Notes: generated by a model not told the origin, from the letters alone. A DNA stretch of 64,000 nucleotides from Microcystis wesenbergii NRERC-220 (GCF_032027425.1 NZ_JAVSJA010000001.1:3484001-3548000), one strand, 5' to 3'; numbered from the stretch's first letter, positions 20,817 to 29,099 are shown. Made by a program: numbers and translations.

Positions 20817-22196
20817 TCAGACTTGAGAATAAATTTCTGTCACCGTTGTGGTTAGCACTGAGTATCCATCTTTTAGTTCTTGATCAATTATTTGCGATTT
20901 CCACATCTCACAGTCTTGACAAGCTCTTCTTTTTTCTAATTGATTAAGAATTAAATCTTGTCGTAGTTGCTGGAATAACTCTCCCGACCAAATATCTTGT
21001 AAAGTTTGTTGATTATAATCCCCTAAACTTTCAATCTCTTGATCAAAACCTAGTCTAAATAAGGTTTCTATACAGTAGTAGATTTTGCCATTGGGTAAAA
21101 CTGCCATTTCCAGAAAAGGGAATAAACAAGTCCAGCGCCCTTGCGCTTTTTGTTGATAATATTGGAGAGATTTTTCTACCCCTTGATTGTGTTTTTTTAG
21201 TCGCATATTATTTTCTTGATATTCAGCAATATTAAGGATAAAAACACTATTAACTTTTGATAACCAACGATTTAAAAATGCTTCTTCTTCCTCAAGATTA
21301 ACATTGTAATTTCTGACAAAAGAGGTTCTAATTTCGCAGTCAATACCCAACTGATCTCTAATTCTTAACAGATCAATTGTATTGGATTCGACCTGACTTA
21401 AATCTCCACCTCGAATTCTTAAATAAGTCTCTGGAGTCGCCGCGTCAAGACTAATATCAATACTGGTTAAACCCGATTTTAACAGAGCTTTAATATAAGT
21501 TTTATTCAGAAGTTGACCATTAGTAGTTAGATGAACTTTTGGAACACCTTGCTGTCGGCAAAGTTGAATAAAGTCTATAAGTTTAGGATGAAGTAATGGT
21601 TCTTCAACACTACCTATTACAATGGTAGTTGCTGCTTTTCCACAGTCTGCTGCTAGTTTTTCCATCATCTCCCAAGACATGACTTTTTTCTTTTGAAAAA
21701 AATCTGTAGTATGATTAGACTTTATCGAAGAACTATGATAGGGACACATAACACACTTAAGATTACAAGTGTTACCAACAACAACTCTGACATAAGAAGG
21801 TGCGATCGCTTTTCCATAATGACAACTAAAATAATGTAACTGCTCATCTCTATCTATTGCCGATAGTAAAACTAATGGAATAGGCTGAGGTTGAATAGTT
21901 TGGCTTGTTAGGAATGTCTCTATGTGGGGTTGTAATTGATGCCAAATATCACTTAATTCTTGGGGATATAAATACGCTAGTATAGGATAACTAGGCAAAC
22001 CCAAATCTGAAAGAATGGGTAAAGTTGGCTGAAAAACAACAACCGCATATTTATCCTTAGCCGTCATTAGCAATTTTTTGATACTATGAGGATGCAAAGG
22101 AATATTATGGGAGGGAATCTCAAGAATTCTATCTGAAAAGATAGAAGTATTTATTGTCAGATCAGATAAAAGGTTCTGAGGATCTTTAATAATCAT
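20817..22196 (-). CDS. Radical SAM / SPASM protein
   Basis: A 459-residue enzyme. The 4Fe-4S/SAM motif is CNLKCVMC in VVGNTCNLKCVMCPYHSS (about residue 148). Further barrel motifs include IGSVEEPLLHPKL, HLTTNGQLL and SIDISLDAATPETY. The C-terminus has SPASM-type cysteines (WTCLFPF ... NGKIYYCIE ... CQDCEMW) that bind auxiliary clusters. The first about 135 residues are an extra domain I do not recognise. SPASM enzymes often modify ribosomal peptides, and this gene lies 3.7 kb from a PatA-type protease and four precursor genes. A role there is plausible but not shown; it points away from them and may belong with the two genes behind it. Confidence 0.82.
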   Translation of the reverse strand: MIIKDPQNLLSDLTINTSIFSDRILEIPSHNIPLHPHSIKKLLMTAKDKYAVVVFQPTLPILSDLGLPSYPILAYLYPQELSDIWHQLQPHIETFLTSQTIQPQPIPLVLLSAIDRDEQLHYFSCHYGKAIAPSYVRVVVGNTCNLKCVMCPYHSSSIKSNHTTDFFQKKKVMSWEMMEKLAADCGKAATTIVIGSVEEPLLHPKLIDFIQLCRQQGVPKVHLTTNGQLLNKTYIKALLKSGLTSIDISLDAATPETYLRIRGGDLSQVESNTIDLLRIRDQLGIDCEIRTSFVRNYNVNLEEEEAFLNRWLSKVNSVFILNIAEYQENNMRLKKHNQGVEKSLQYYQQKAQGRWTCLFPFLEMAVLPNGKIYYCIETLFRLGFDQEIESLGDYNQQTLQDIWSGELFQQLRQDLILNQLEKRRACQDCEMWKSQIIDQELKDGYSVLTTTVTEIYSQV

Positions 22197-22280
22197 TTTT
22201 TGACCAATTTAACTATAAAATCCCCACCCTTTAGGTGAGGCGAGCAATTCTTATTTTTGTTCAATTAGTTTGCAAGGCTT

Positions 22281-22925
22281 CTAGGAACAAGTTGTCGGAA
22301 TATAAGGATTGTCGGCAAAATATTTCCCTGGTTTTCGGTTTGATATCCAGTCGGACAAATCATCTGCATTTAAAGTGGCATTTCCCCATGACGGCTCAGG
22401 TGGATAGGGAATAATCATTTTAAACAACTCTGGTGCATTGTTATCTGCATCCAATATTTGACCAATAAAGCTACTATACGTCACTTCAAATAAGTAACCC
22501 AAGCTTGGGTTTTTCTCTCCCAGTTCACATTTATCAAAGATTGGAAAAATATATTCATCGGGTGGATTACCTTGTGGAAAGAAGACTTGTTTCAGTAAAT
22601 AAGCTGGATCAGATTCATCAACGGTTTCTAGTGGTTGGGTGGGATCAGCTCCAAACAGTTTTCTGAGGTGATCAGCATTCTTTCCTTGGTCTGAGGTCGG
22701 ATGTTCAAAATAAGTCCTTAAGAGATTGGCCACTCTCTTTTGCTCGGCGTATTTCTCGTTATTTTCATCAGCCCATCGCCAAATATAAGCAATAATTTGA
22801 GAAACTTGTTTTGACTGTTGATAAAGACGCTGTAAAAAACAAATGTGTGGGCATTCCCCTTCCATTTTATTAGCGGCTTCATTAACTTTTTCTGCCTTGT
22901 AGAATAAGCTACGAGTTTCAAACAT
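22281..22925 (-). CDS. Hypothetical protein between radical SAM and amidohydrolase genes
   Basis: A 214-residue protein from ATG 22923-22925 (MFETRSLFYKAEKVNEAANK). That start has a good ribosome binding site (AAAGGAAG) 6-8 nt before it, whereas the longer frame overlaps the upstream gene. No family is recognised. The N-terminal half is helical and contains ECPHICFLQRLYQQ. The C-terminal half is rich in Pro/Asp/Asn (VFFPQGNPPDEYIFPIFDKC) and ends in a Cys-Ser. It sits 23 bp after the amidohydrolase and 84 bp before the radical SAM gene, so the three look like one operon. Confidence 0.65.
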   Translation of the reverse strand: MFETRSLFYKAEKVNEAANKMEGECPHICFLQRLYQQSKQVSQIIAYIWRWADENNEKYAEQKRVANLLRTYFEHPTSDQGKNADHLRKLFGADPTQPLETVDESDPAYLLKQVFFPQGNPPDEYIFPIFDKCELGEKNPSLGYLFEVTYSSFIGQILDADNNAPELFKMIIPYPPEPSWGNATLNADDLSDWISNRKPGKYFADNPYIPTTCS

Positions 22926-22948
22926 AAGTGTGCTTCCTTTTTGAGAAA

Positions 22949-24034
22949 TTAAATTGAACAATAAAATCGCTGAGGATTTTCCCAAACGATTTTTTTAACT
23001 ATCTCCCGAGATAAGTTGTCTTCAAGTCCTATGACTTTTTTTACCCCATCAGCCTGATGATCCATGTGAGGATAATCAGACCCGAAGATTAAGTTATCAG
23101 AACCGATAAAATCAATGACCTGAGCCAAACAAGGTTCAGAGGGTTCCCCTGCAATGTAACACTGACGGCGGAAATACTCCGATGGTAGTAATTTTACCCG
23201 ATCTTGGACTTCCCAATGTAAATTTTTATACTCTTCGTCAAGCTTCCATAACCAATAGGGAAGCCAACCACACCCTGACTCTAGAAACGCCACCCTCAGC
23301 CTCCGATGACGTTCTAAAACCCCCCCTTCAATTAAGGCTAACAGTGCCATCATTTGTTCCATCGGGTGAGAACAAGCATGAAGCGCAAACCGACTATTAA
23401 ACCGCTCTGCACCAGTGGTAGGTAAGCGGCTATGAGTGCCTTCATGAATTCCTACAGCCATGTCCAAATCCTCGCAGGCCGTCCAAAAGGGTTCATAGGC
23501 TGGATCGCTCAAAATTCTGCCTTTAACGGGGTTAGGGCGCAAAAAAACCGCCTTCCAGCCCAAGTTTGCCATGCGGTGTAGCTCTTTTACCATGTCTTCG
23601 GGATCGTGTTGATTGACTGCAGCGACTCCTTTGAGTCTGGCCGGGTCATAGCTACAAAATTCTTCATATAACCATGTATTGTAAGCACGGACAAAAGCCC
23701 CCATCACTTCAGCAGGTAGGCTATCAATGGCAAATAACCACAGTCCGTAATTAGGATAAATAAAAGCCACATCTATGCCCATTTGTGTCATAGATTGAAC
23801 ATGGGACTCTGGGTTATAGCGATTGAGATAAGCATGGGGATGAGCTTGCATCATCTGCTTATTCCCTTCTGCTTGGACTTGTGGGGAGATTTTTTGACTA
23901 ATCGGTTCTCCTTTGATTTTCATGTCAGCAGAAGGAGCAAATTCCCTAAATTTAGGTTCTAGGTATTGGCCCCACATTGCGGGGGGTTCAATGACATGGG
24001 AATCAGCATCAATAATTTTGTACCCGTTGAGCAT
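22949..24034 (-). CDS. Amidohydrolase family 2 (ACMSD-like) metal-dependent hydrolase
   Basis: A 361-residue TIM-barrel enzyme. It opens with IIDADSHVIEP, the family variant of the HxH motif. Later metal or catalytic residues appear in VGIHEGTHS, ALHACSHPMEQ and IFGSDYPHMDH. The family (amidohydrolase_2) includes decarboxylases and hydrolases of aromatic or lactone substrates, so the reaction cannot be fixed. It is first in a likely operon with the unknown 214-residue protein and the radical SAM gene. Confidence 0.85.
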   Translation of the reverse strand: MLNGYKIIDADSHVIEPPAMWGQYLEPKFREFAPSADMKIKGEPISQKISPQVQAEGNKQMMQAHPHAYLNRYNPESHVQSMTQMGIDVAFIYPNYGLWLFAIDSLPAEVMGAFVRAYNTWLYEEFCSYDPARLKGVAAVNQHDPEDMVKELHRMANLGWKAVFLRPNPVKGRILSDPAYEPFWTACEDLDMAVGIHEGTHSRLPTTGAERFNSRFALHACSHPMEQMMALLALIEGGVLERHRRLRVAFLESGCGWLPYWLWKLDEEYKNLHWEVQDRVKLLPSEYFRRQCYIAGEPSEPCLAQVIDFIGSDNLIFGSDYPHMDHQADGVKKVIGLEDNLSREIVKKIVWENPQRFYCSI

Positions 24035-24175
24035 AGAGGTTTTTCGGCAATTTTCTACCTAAATTATATTTGATTGGGAAAAAGCGGTCCCTTTTTTTAG
24101 GCTTTTTTTTCATCCCCTAAAACTCCATGGATTGATTGGGTTAAACTTGATACAACACTTTATTAAACTTAACGA

Positions 24176-24280
24176 ATGGAAGCGATTGAATTTAAAATGA
24201 TTCTTCATCATGGCACAGTTGTCATTCCCCCTGAATACCCCTCTAAGTGGGAAGGTAAGGCGATCCGTGTGATACTCTGA
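24176..24280 (+). CDS. Short antitoxin-like remnant (34 aa)
   Basis: The frame encodes MEAIEFKMILHHGTVVIPPE followed by YPSKWEGKAIRVIL and a stop. This resembles the N-terminal half of small DUF2281/AbrB-like antitoxins that begin with MEAIEFK and a G..IPPEY motif. It lacks the usual C-terminal extension, so it may be truncated. No toxin partner follows directly; brnT starts 48 bp later under its own promoter. Confidence 0.4.
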   Translation: MEAIEFKMILHHGTVVIPPEYPSKWEGKAIRVIL

Positions 24281-24293
24281 AGGGGTTTTGAGC

Positions 24294-24331
24294 TTGACTC
24301 AACCTTCTAAGATACATATAATGTATGTATG
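24294..24331 (+). promoter_or_regulatory. brnTA promoter with operator; transcript probably leaderless
   Basis: A -35 box TTGACT (24294-24299), a 17-bp spacer and a consensus -10 TATAAT (24317-24322). A perfect palindrome ATACAT-ATA-ATGTAT (24312-24326) covers the -10 box and is a good candidate BrnA operator. The brnT ATG starts 6 bp after the -10 box, at the expected transcription start. Confidence 0.75.
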
Positions 24332-24601
24332 ACATTTGAATATGATCCCAGAAAAGCAAAAACCAACTGGCAAAAGCACGGTGTTTCCTTTGCAGAAGCT
24401 GAAATGGTGTTTTTTGATCCCCTCGCTATTCATGATCTTGATCCCGGTTGTGTAACAGAAGAACGTTTTATTGCAGTGGGGATGGGAAACATGGGATCAC
24501 TATTAGTGGTTATTTATACTTTGCGGGGTGAAGTCATTCGCTTGATTTCCGCTCGTCGTGCTACAAAACAAGAGAGAAAAACTTATGAGAAAGGAATATG
24601 A
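24329..24601 (+). CDS. brnT: BrnT family toxin
   Basis: A 90-residue RelE-fold ribonuclease toxin. The family start is clear: FEYDPRKAKTNWQKHGVSFA, followed by EAEMVFFDP, RFIAVGMG and the C-terminal basic patch IRLISARRATKQERKTYE, where the catalytic Arg/Glu residues lie. Length is normal. Its end overlaps the start of brnA by 17 bp. Confidence 0.92.
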   Translation: MTFEYDPRKAKTNWQKHGVSFAEAEMVFFDPLAIHDLDPGCVTEERFIAVGMGNMGSLLVVIYTLRGEVIRLISARRATKQERKTYEKGI

Positions 24602-24839
24602 TTTTTCTAAAGGAAAACGAGGGGCGCTCATTTCCTCTCAGGGAAAAACACGCATTACCATTTATCTAGATGATGAGATTCTAGCTTATTTTCGAGAACA
24701 GGCTGAAACCGCAGGAATGGGTTATCAAACCCTAATTAATGAGGCTTTAAAACAATATATCCAATCTCCTTCTGAGCGATCGCTCACTCAGTCCGATTTA
24801 CGTCGTATTCTTCGGGAAGAATTATCAGCCCTCCAATAA
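24585..24839 (+). CDS. brnA: BrnA family antitoxin
   Basis: An 84-residue antitoxin from ATG 24585 (MRKEYDFSKGKRG), the family-typical start; the frame is open 27 bp further up. The KTRITIYLDDEILAYFREQA segment is the ribbon-helix-helix DNA-binding region, followed by GYQTLINEALKQYI. It should neutralise BrnT and repress the shared promoter. Confidence 0.9.
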   Translation: MRKEYDFSKGKRGALISSQGKTRITIYLDDEILAYFREQAETAGMGYQTLINEALKQYIQSPSERSLTQSDLRRILREELSALQ

Positions 24840-24867
24840 TGTTGCTTATGATAGTTACAAGTTAGGC

Positions 24868-24905
24868 GATCGCTGTCTGTTTTCAAGGATTGCGATCGCT
24901 TTTTA
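24868..24905. repeat. HIP1-containing short repeat, copy A
   Basis: GGCGATCGCTGTCTGTTTTC, then AAGGATTGCGATCGCTTTTT. Two HIP1 sites flank a short spacer and a T-run follows. A near-identical copy lies at about 25499-25537, so the two bracket the DUF4258 pair. The paired GCGATCGC halves can form a hairpin and may act as a terminator. Confidence 0.6.
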
Positions 24906-24927
24906 ATTTTTTCTTGTCAAAGTTTAG

Positions 24928-25143
24928 TTAAACGGTAAGAGGGGTAATTTTGTAAAGATGTGCTAAATTGGAAGCTTTTTGTAGATCACCTTGACGAAGG
25001 GCTTCTCGGACATCATCTAATTTTTGAGCGTCTTCTAATGATAAATAGGGCGACCATCCTTCGGGAGTCTCAATCAGTTCTACTTCCACTTCAGCCATGT
25101 ACTCTCCAATGTGGATGAGTTTAATGTGAGGCTTTTTTGTCAT
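24928..25143 (-). CDS. Small partner protein of DUF4258 protein (putative antitoxin)
   Basis: A 71-residue acidic protein: [20 protein letters not shown] ... [20 protein letters not shown]. This small family is commonly encoded behind a DUF4258 gene in cyanobacteria. The genes overlap by 4 bp. A role as antitoxin is inferred from size, charge and context only. Confidence 0.6.
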   Translation of the reverse strand: MTKKPHIKLIHIGEYMAEVEVELIETPEGWSPYLSLEDAQKLDDVREALRQGDLQKASNLAHLYKITPLTV

Positions 25144-25466
25144 GGTTTTCTCCTTGTAAAATCACTTGACCAACGTGCTGGATCAGGTCTATAGGCAGTG
25201 ACTAGAACAGCAGGCGATTCGGTATTCTTGGCTATACCCCAAACCACATGAACGGGTTTACCCTGACTATCTTTCTGTAAGACTAGCACACAACGCCCTT
25301 TAGGATATTCCGGGTAATCTTCGAGAATGACAGCTTCTCTAATACCTGTTATCACATCCCTTACCAGAATACCGTCATTTGCTAGTTCATCGTAGCCATG
25401 GGCTGATATTTTGACTTGCCCACGGGAAAGTAAAGCCAGAACTAATTGGAAGGTTATACTCATCAT
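25140..25466 (-). CDS. DUF4258 domain protein (putative RelE-like toxin)
   Basis: A 108-residue protein with the DUF4258 pattern: [40 protein letters not shown], then HVVWGIAK and [15 protein letters not shown]. The family shows remote similarity to mRNA-cleaving toxins of the RelE/BrnT type. The frame opens with two Met codons; the second is also possible. It lies first in a two-gene unit with the 71-residue partner. Confidence 0.75.
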   Translation of the reverse strand: MMSITFQLVLALLSRGQVKISAHGYDELANDGILVRDVITGIREAVILEDYPEYPKGRCVLVLQKDSQGKPVHVVWGIAKNTESPAVLVTAYRPDPARWSSDFTRRKP

Positions 25467-25498
25467 CTAATCATAGCATCTCTTTATTCAAGGAAGAA

Positions 25499-25537
25499 GG
25501 CGATCGCTGTCTGTTTTCAAGAATTGCGATCGCTTTT
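25499..25537. repeat. HIP1-containing short repeat, copy B
   Basis: Matches copy A at 24868 nearly base for base (GGCGATCGCTGTCTGTTTTC, then AAGAATTGCGATCGCTTTTT). The phrase TTTTCATCCCCTAAAAC that follows also occurs near 24105, which extends the duplication. Confidence 0.6.
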
Positions 25538-25599
25538 TTGCTGCCTTCTTTTCATCCCCTAAAACCGCTACAAGTCAGAGGTTAAAAGGGTTTTGATGA

Positions 25600-25888
25600 T
25601 TTTAGTCGCCCGATTAATTCATTAGTTCTACTTTCAGGGATGAGGGAGTCATACCATAAAGTGACCCTTTAAATCTAATACAAATCTAATATAAATCTAA
25701 TATAAAAGTTAATATTCTGCTCAAAAAAAACTATTAGAAAAGTATTAATTTTAGAGATTGCCATTACCCAAAATAAAACTTATTCTGGTATCAAAGGTGA
25801 TTAAACAAATCACTTTTAATCCAAAAGACAAGATGTATTGCTTGTTCGGCAAAAACATCGAATTTAAATTTCATAAGGCAAATCTCTG
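25600..25888 (+). promoter_or_regulatory. Upstream region of the PatA-type protease, duplicated at 33.5 kb
   Basis: This leader contains three AAATCTAATA direct repeats (about 25672-25705), a run AGAAAAGTATTAATTTTAGA and AAAGGTGATTAAACAAATCA. About 230 bp (25625-25850) recurs almost unchanged at 33500-33720, upstream of the cytolysin-domain-like gene. A shared control sequence is the simplest reading. I cannot place the transcription start. The stretch 25467-25598 holds no gene. Confidence 0.65.
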
Positions 25889-27844
25889 GTGATTATGCCC
25901 AATTTATCTGGAATAGAGTCTCTTTGGCTGAAAACTCTGGGTGATCCGCGTATATGTGTTGCCGTCTTAGATGGAGACGTGGATCAATCTCATCCCTGTT
26001 TTCATCAAGCTCGATTAACTCGGATACCGACTTTAATCCCCTCTGTCAGCAACCAAGGATTTGCCGCCCAACATGGAACTCATGTTGCCAGCATTATTTT
26101 TGGTCAACACGGTGGTTCGGTTCAAGGAATCGCTCCTCGTTGTCGTGGCTTAATCGTACCCATTTTCAGTGATGGACAAGGGGATAAACTCGCTCCCTGT
26201 TCTCAAATCGATCTAGCGCGAGCAATTACTCAAGCGGTTGAGCAAGGAGCTAACGTCATCAATATTAGCGGCGGTCAATTAACAGCTTCCCCTGAATCTG
26301 ACCAATTATTGGCTAATGCTGTGCGTTTATGCCAAGAAAGGAATGTTCTGATCGTCGCAGCGGCTGGAAACGATGGTTGTGAATGTCTGCATCTTCCGGC
26401 AGCCCTTGAATCGGTTTTAGCCGTAGGAGCTATGGATTCTCAAGGAAAACCGCTCAATTTTAGTAATTGGGGCAAAGTTTACCAAAATCAGGGAATTCTG
26501 GCACTCGGTGAAAACATCTTAGGGGCGGCTCTCAACGGCGGAACCATTCTCAGAAGTGGGACAAGTTTTGCCACTCCCATTGTGTCGGGAATTATTGCTC
26601 TTTTATTGAGTATCCAACTACAACAAGGAGAAAAACCCGATCCTCATGGCGTTCGTGAAGCCATTCTTAAAAGTGCTTTGCCTTGCCATCAAGATCACCC
26701 TATTGATAGCCGCCGCTGTCTGGCCGGAAGACTTAATATTTCTGGCGCTTACACCCTAATTACCCAAGGAGGAATTCAACCCATGTCCAATCAAACCCAA
26801 GAACAACCCATGATGCAAACCAGTGAGGTTAATCCTACCTCTCAAGAGTTAAACAATCCTATCAATGAGATCGCCGCGTTTCAATCGACTGAAAGCCTTA
26901 ATTCTACTTCACCCTTCGCTGTTCTGCCCTCAGCCTTAGAAACAGAGGGATCACAAGCGAAAACCGCCCCTATTGTGTCCATTAATCCTTCTAATCTTAA
27001 TTCCATGTCAGTTACCCCCAACAATGAAGTGAATTCTTCTATTACCCCCTCTGCTTGTGCCTGTAGTGGCAATGGTAATGGTGCGCCCCAAATTGTTTAC
27101 GCAATTGGTCAATTAGGCACAGATTTCGGCACAGAAGCACGGCGAGATTCTTTTACTCAAGCCATGCCTCCTGATATGAGTTTGTTACGGTATCTTAATG
27201 AAAATCCCTATGAGGCGCAATCCCTGATTTGGACACTGAGTTTGGATGCAACGCCTATTTACGCCATTGTGCCAGTGGGTGCTTATGCTAGTGTGACATT
27301 TGATCGACTCCGTGCCTATTTAGAAGATGAAAGTATTGAACGAATCTCAGTGCCAGGGGTGATTAGCGGTAGTGTTCGCTTAATGTCCGGTCAAGTTGTC
27401 CCTGTGATTATTCCTGAAGTACGGGGGATGTATAGCTGGTCGGTTCCCGCTTTAGTGCGATCGGTAATGCCTCGAATGGCTGGTAGTGATGTGACAGAAG
27501 ACGGTTTACGCTCTCAAATTGAAGACTATTTGAATCGGATTTATTATGATTATCGGAATTTAGGGACAACCCCTCAAGAACGAGCCTTAAATTTCTCAGC
27601 CACTAACGCTTTTCAGGCTTCTGTGGCCATCGCAAGTGCAGCAGGTAGTCAACGGGTTCTGGATTCTATTTCCGTGGAAAAAAGCCCGATTTGTCGCCCT
27701 GATTCCGATTGCTACGACGTAAAATTAAGCTTCTTTGATCCCGAAAATAACCAGCGTTCTAATCGAGTTTTTCGTTTCACCATTGATGTGAGCGATGTCA
27801 TTCCCGTCACTATCGGTCAAGTCCGTTCTTGGTCTCAATCTTAA
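25889..27844 (+). CDS. PatA-type subtilisin protease (cyanobactin maturation family)
   Basis: A 651-residue serine protease of the PatA/PatG family, which removes leaders from cyanobactin precursors. The catalytic triad is visible: Asp28 in AVLDGDVD, His62 in QHGTHVAS, Ser226 in RSGTSFATP, with oxyanion Asn161 in AAGND. After a Ser/Thr/Asn-rich linker (about 290-385) comes a Cys-containing turn (CACSGNGNG) and the family C-terminal region starting IVYAIGQLGTDFGTEA. The length fits PatA better than PatG; no macrocyclase-specific extension is recognised. The start is GTG 25889 (AAGG 10 nt upstream), or ATG 25895. A Nif11-like gene and four precursor genes follow on the same strand. Confidence 0.88.
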   Translation: MIMPNLSGIESLWLKTLGDPRICVAVLDGDVDQSHPCFHQARLTRIPTLIPSVSNQGFAAQHGTHVASIIFGQHGGSVQGIAPRCRGLIVPIFSDGQGDKLAPCSQIDLARAITQAVEQGANVINISGGQLTASPESDQLLANAVRLCQERNVLIVAAAGNDGCECLHLPAALESVLAVGAMDSQGKPLNFSNWGKVYQNQGILALGENILGAALNGGTILRSGTSFATPIVSGIIALLLSIQLQQGEKPDPHGVREAILKSALPCHQDHPIDSRRCLAGRLNISGAYTLITQGGIQPMSNQTQEQPMMQTSEVNPTSQELNNPINEIAAFQSTESLNSTSPFAVLPSALETEGSQAKTAPIVSINPSNLNSMSVTPNNEVNSSITPSACACSGNGNGAPQIVYAIGQLGTDFGTEARRDSFTQAMPPDMSLLRYLNENPYEAQSLIWTLSLDATPIYAIVPVGAYASVTFDRLRAYLEDESIERISVPGVISGSVRLMSGQVVPVIIPEVRGMYSWSVPALVRSVMPRMAGSDVTEDGLRSQIEDYLNRIYYDYRNLGTTPQERALNFSATNAFQASVAIASAAGSQRVLDSISVEKSPICRPDSDCYDVKLSFFDPENNQRSNRVFRFTIDVSDVIPVTIGQVRSWSQS

Positions 27845-27862
27845 TACATCACAGGAGAACTT

Positions 27863-28039
27863 ATGTCTATCCAAGCCGTCAGACAGTTTAATGAAATTGC
27901 TGAGAGTGATCTAGAAATTCAAAATAGTCTAGAGGTAACAACAGATGTCCAAAGTTTAATGGCTCTTACTGTTATACTGGCTTCTGAGAGAGGCTTCAGC
28001 TTTACCTCTGAAGATCTGGCAGAATACTATTCCGAATAA
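27863..28039 (+). CDS. Nif11-like leader peptide protein, probably truncated
   Basis: A 58-residue product, MSIQAVRQFNEIAESDLEIQ ... LMALTVILASERGFSFTSED. It matches the Nif11-type helical leader found in many RiPP precursors, but has no Gly-Gly site and no core. The ribosome binding site AGGAG is 8 nt upstream and the gap to the protease stop is 18 bp. The frame continues past the TAA to 28174, so the present stop may be a nonsense mutation in a longer gene. Confidence 0.65.
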   Translation: MSIQAVRQFNEIAESDLEIQNSLEVTTDVQSLMALTVILASERGFSFTSEDLAEYYSE

Positions 28040-28174
28040 AGTAGAAGACTTCCTGATATATCTCTCAGAAATGTGATGCTTTTAACTAAAAAATATGCGT
28101 TCGAAAGCGACCCAGAAGTTTGTGATCGATTGCCTTACTTAGCTCGTCAAATCTGCCGAAAACTCAATTCTTAA
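28040..28174 (+). pseudogene. In-frame continuation of the Nif11-like gene after a TAA
   Basis: Directly after the stop at 28037-28039 the same frame encodes 44 residues, SRRLPDISLRNVMLLTKKYA then FESDPEVCDRLPYLARQICR, up to TAA 28172-28174. The stretch looks protein-like, and the next gene's ribosome binding site lies just behind it. It could instead be read from an internal ATG near 28073 as a 33-residue peptide. Confidence 0.45.
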
Positions 28175-28185
28175 AAGGAGAAATC

Positions 28186-28350
28186 ATGAATCTTCCCCTT
28201 CAAGTCCCACCCACTTCGAGAAAAGTAAGTACAGTAAGGCTTTCTGGAATCAGAGGAATCGAACTATCTAATTTAGCTTGCGATCTCTGTTGTCAATCAG
28301 GAGGTGGAATCGCTTGCGGTGCAATCAGTGGTTGTAGTTGTCCTCTGTAG
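28186..28350 (+). CDS. RiPP precursor peptide A
   Basis: 54 residues, with AAGGAG 6 nt before the ATG. The leader is MNLPLQVPPTSRKVS and includes the MNLP start shared by all four peptides. A GIELS motif (residues 24-28) is in the position of the PatA cleavage site. The C-terminal part NLACDLCCQSGGGIACGAIS followed by GCSCPL holds six Cys. A YcaO enzyme could convert such Cys to thiazolines. It lacks the AYDG/SYDD-type signal needed for PatG macrocyclisation. Confidence 0.72.
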   Translation: MNLPLQVPPTSRKVSTVRLSGIRGIELSNLACDLCCQSGGGIACGAISGCSCPL

Positions 28351-28380
28351 AAATTAACTCGCTGATTAGGAGAAAAACCC

Positions 28381-28551
28381 ATGAATCTTCCTGTTCAGTC
28401 TCAACCGATCATTCGAGGTTTCATAACTTCAAGAATTGAAGATAATGGCATCCGCTTATCTGATAATCTATGCCAGTGTCAATACGGATCTAGAATGTGT
28501 CCTGAAAACAAAGATTGCGAATGTGTAGATGGTTATCCTCGCTGTGTGTAG
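28381..28551 (+). CDS. RiPP precursor peptide B
   Basis: 56 residues, preceded by AGGAG. The leader MNLPVQSQPIIRGFITSRIE closely matches peptides C and D. A GIRLS motif (residues 23-27) occupies the cleavage-site position. The core is the most divergent and most hydrophilic: DNLCQCQYGSRMCPENKDCE followed by CVDGYPRCV, with six Cys. Four of them alternate as CQC and CEC. Confidence 0.72.
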   Translation: MNLPVQSQPIIRGFITSRIEDNGIRLSDNLCQCQYGSRMCPENKDCECVDGYPRCV

Positions 28552-28637
28552 AGTAACCTTTAATAACATTCCAGCAACTTCTCAAATGTTAAATCAGCAA
28601 AAATATCAATGACCCATGACTTATCTAATTCTCGCCT

Positions 28638-28666
28638 CACATATACCGCGAATTTCGTGATATGTG
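28638..28666 (+). promoter_or_regulatory. 29-bp imperfect palindrome between precursor genes B and C
   Basis: CACATAT...ATATGTG arms with a partly paired centre (CGCGAA/TTCGTG). There is no T-run behind it, so it is more likely an RNA processing or stabilising hairpin, or an operator, than a terminator. It sits in the 173-bp gap before precursor C. Confidence 0.5.
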
Positions 28667-28724
28667 TTAGGCAAACTCTCAAACCATTAACAAACAGTCA
28701 ACTCTCAAATAAGGAGAAAGAAAC

Positions 28725-28904
28725 ATGAATCTTCCCATTCAATCTCAACCTGTAATGCGTAATGTTTCCACTGCTGCTTTTAGTGGTGGAATGGAAGCAT
28801 CTTCTCTTCCCTGTACCATTGCTTGTGCTGGGTGCAGCGCATTATCTGGTATTGCTAAAACTCTTTGTCTTGCTGCTGCAAAAGCTGCTGGCTGTGACTG
28901 CTAA
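28725..28904 (+). CDS. RiPP precursor peptide C
   Basis: 59 residues, preceded by AAGGAG. The leader MNLPIQSQPVMRNVSTAAFS is followed by GGMEAS, which resembles the GLEAS sequence cut by PatA in patellamide precursors. The expected core is SLPCTIACAGCSALSGIAKT then LCLAAAKAAGCDC. It has six Cys and two helical Ala-rich repeats. The paralogue D differs mainly in the middle of the core. Confidence 0.78.
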   Translation: MNLPIQSQPVMRNVSTAAFSGGMEASSLPCTIACAGCSALSGIAKTLCLAAAKAAGCDC

Positions 28905-28960
28905 TTTTCTGAATTAGACCTTTTGTTAAAATACCAAAATCTAACTCAGAAATAAAGAAC

Positions 28961-28998
28961 GAGGGAAAGGTTTAAAAATCATATTTTTCCTTTCTCTC
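28961..28998 (+). terminator. Hairpin between precursor genes C and D
   Basis: GAGGGAAAGG (28961-28970) can pair with CCTTTCTCTC (28989-28998) around an A/T-rich loop. It may end or attenuate transcription between C and D. The stem is moderate and the T-run is inside the loop, so this is weak. Confidence 0.35.
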
Positions 28999-29099
28999 TT
29001 TCTCAACTGCTTACAAAAGTCAATTATATAGGCTTTGTAGTCTAGGCAATTGGCAATCATTCTGAAATCAGTCAATTTTTCATTAAGGAGAAAAAACCA

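Noticed and set aside
28612-28728. Small frame MTHDLSNSRLTYTANF between precursors B and C
   Set aside because: It lacks the MNLP leader and a ribosome binding site, and its middle is a palindrome, so it looks like chance.
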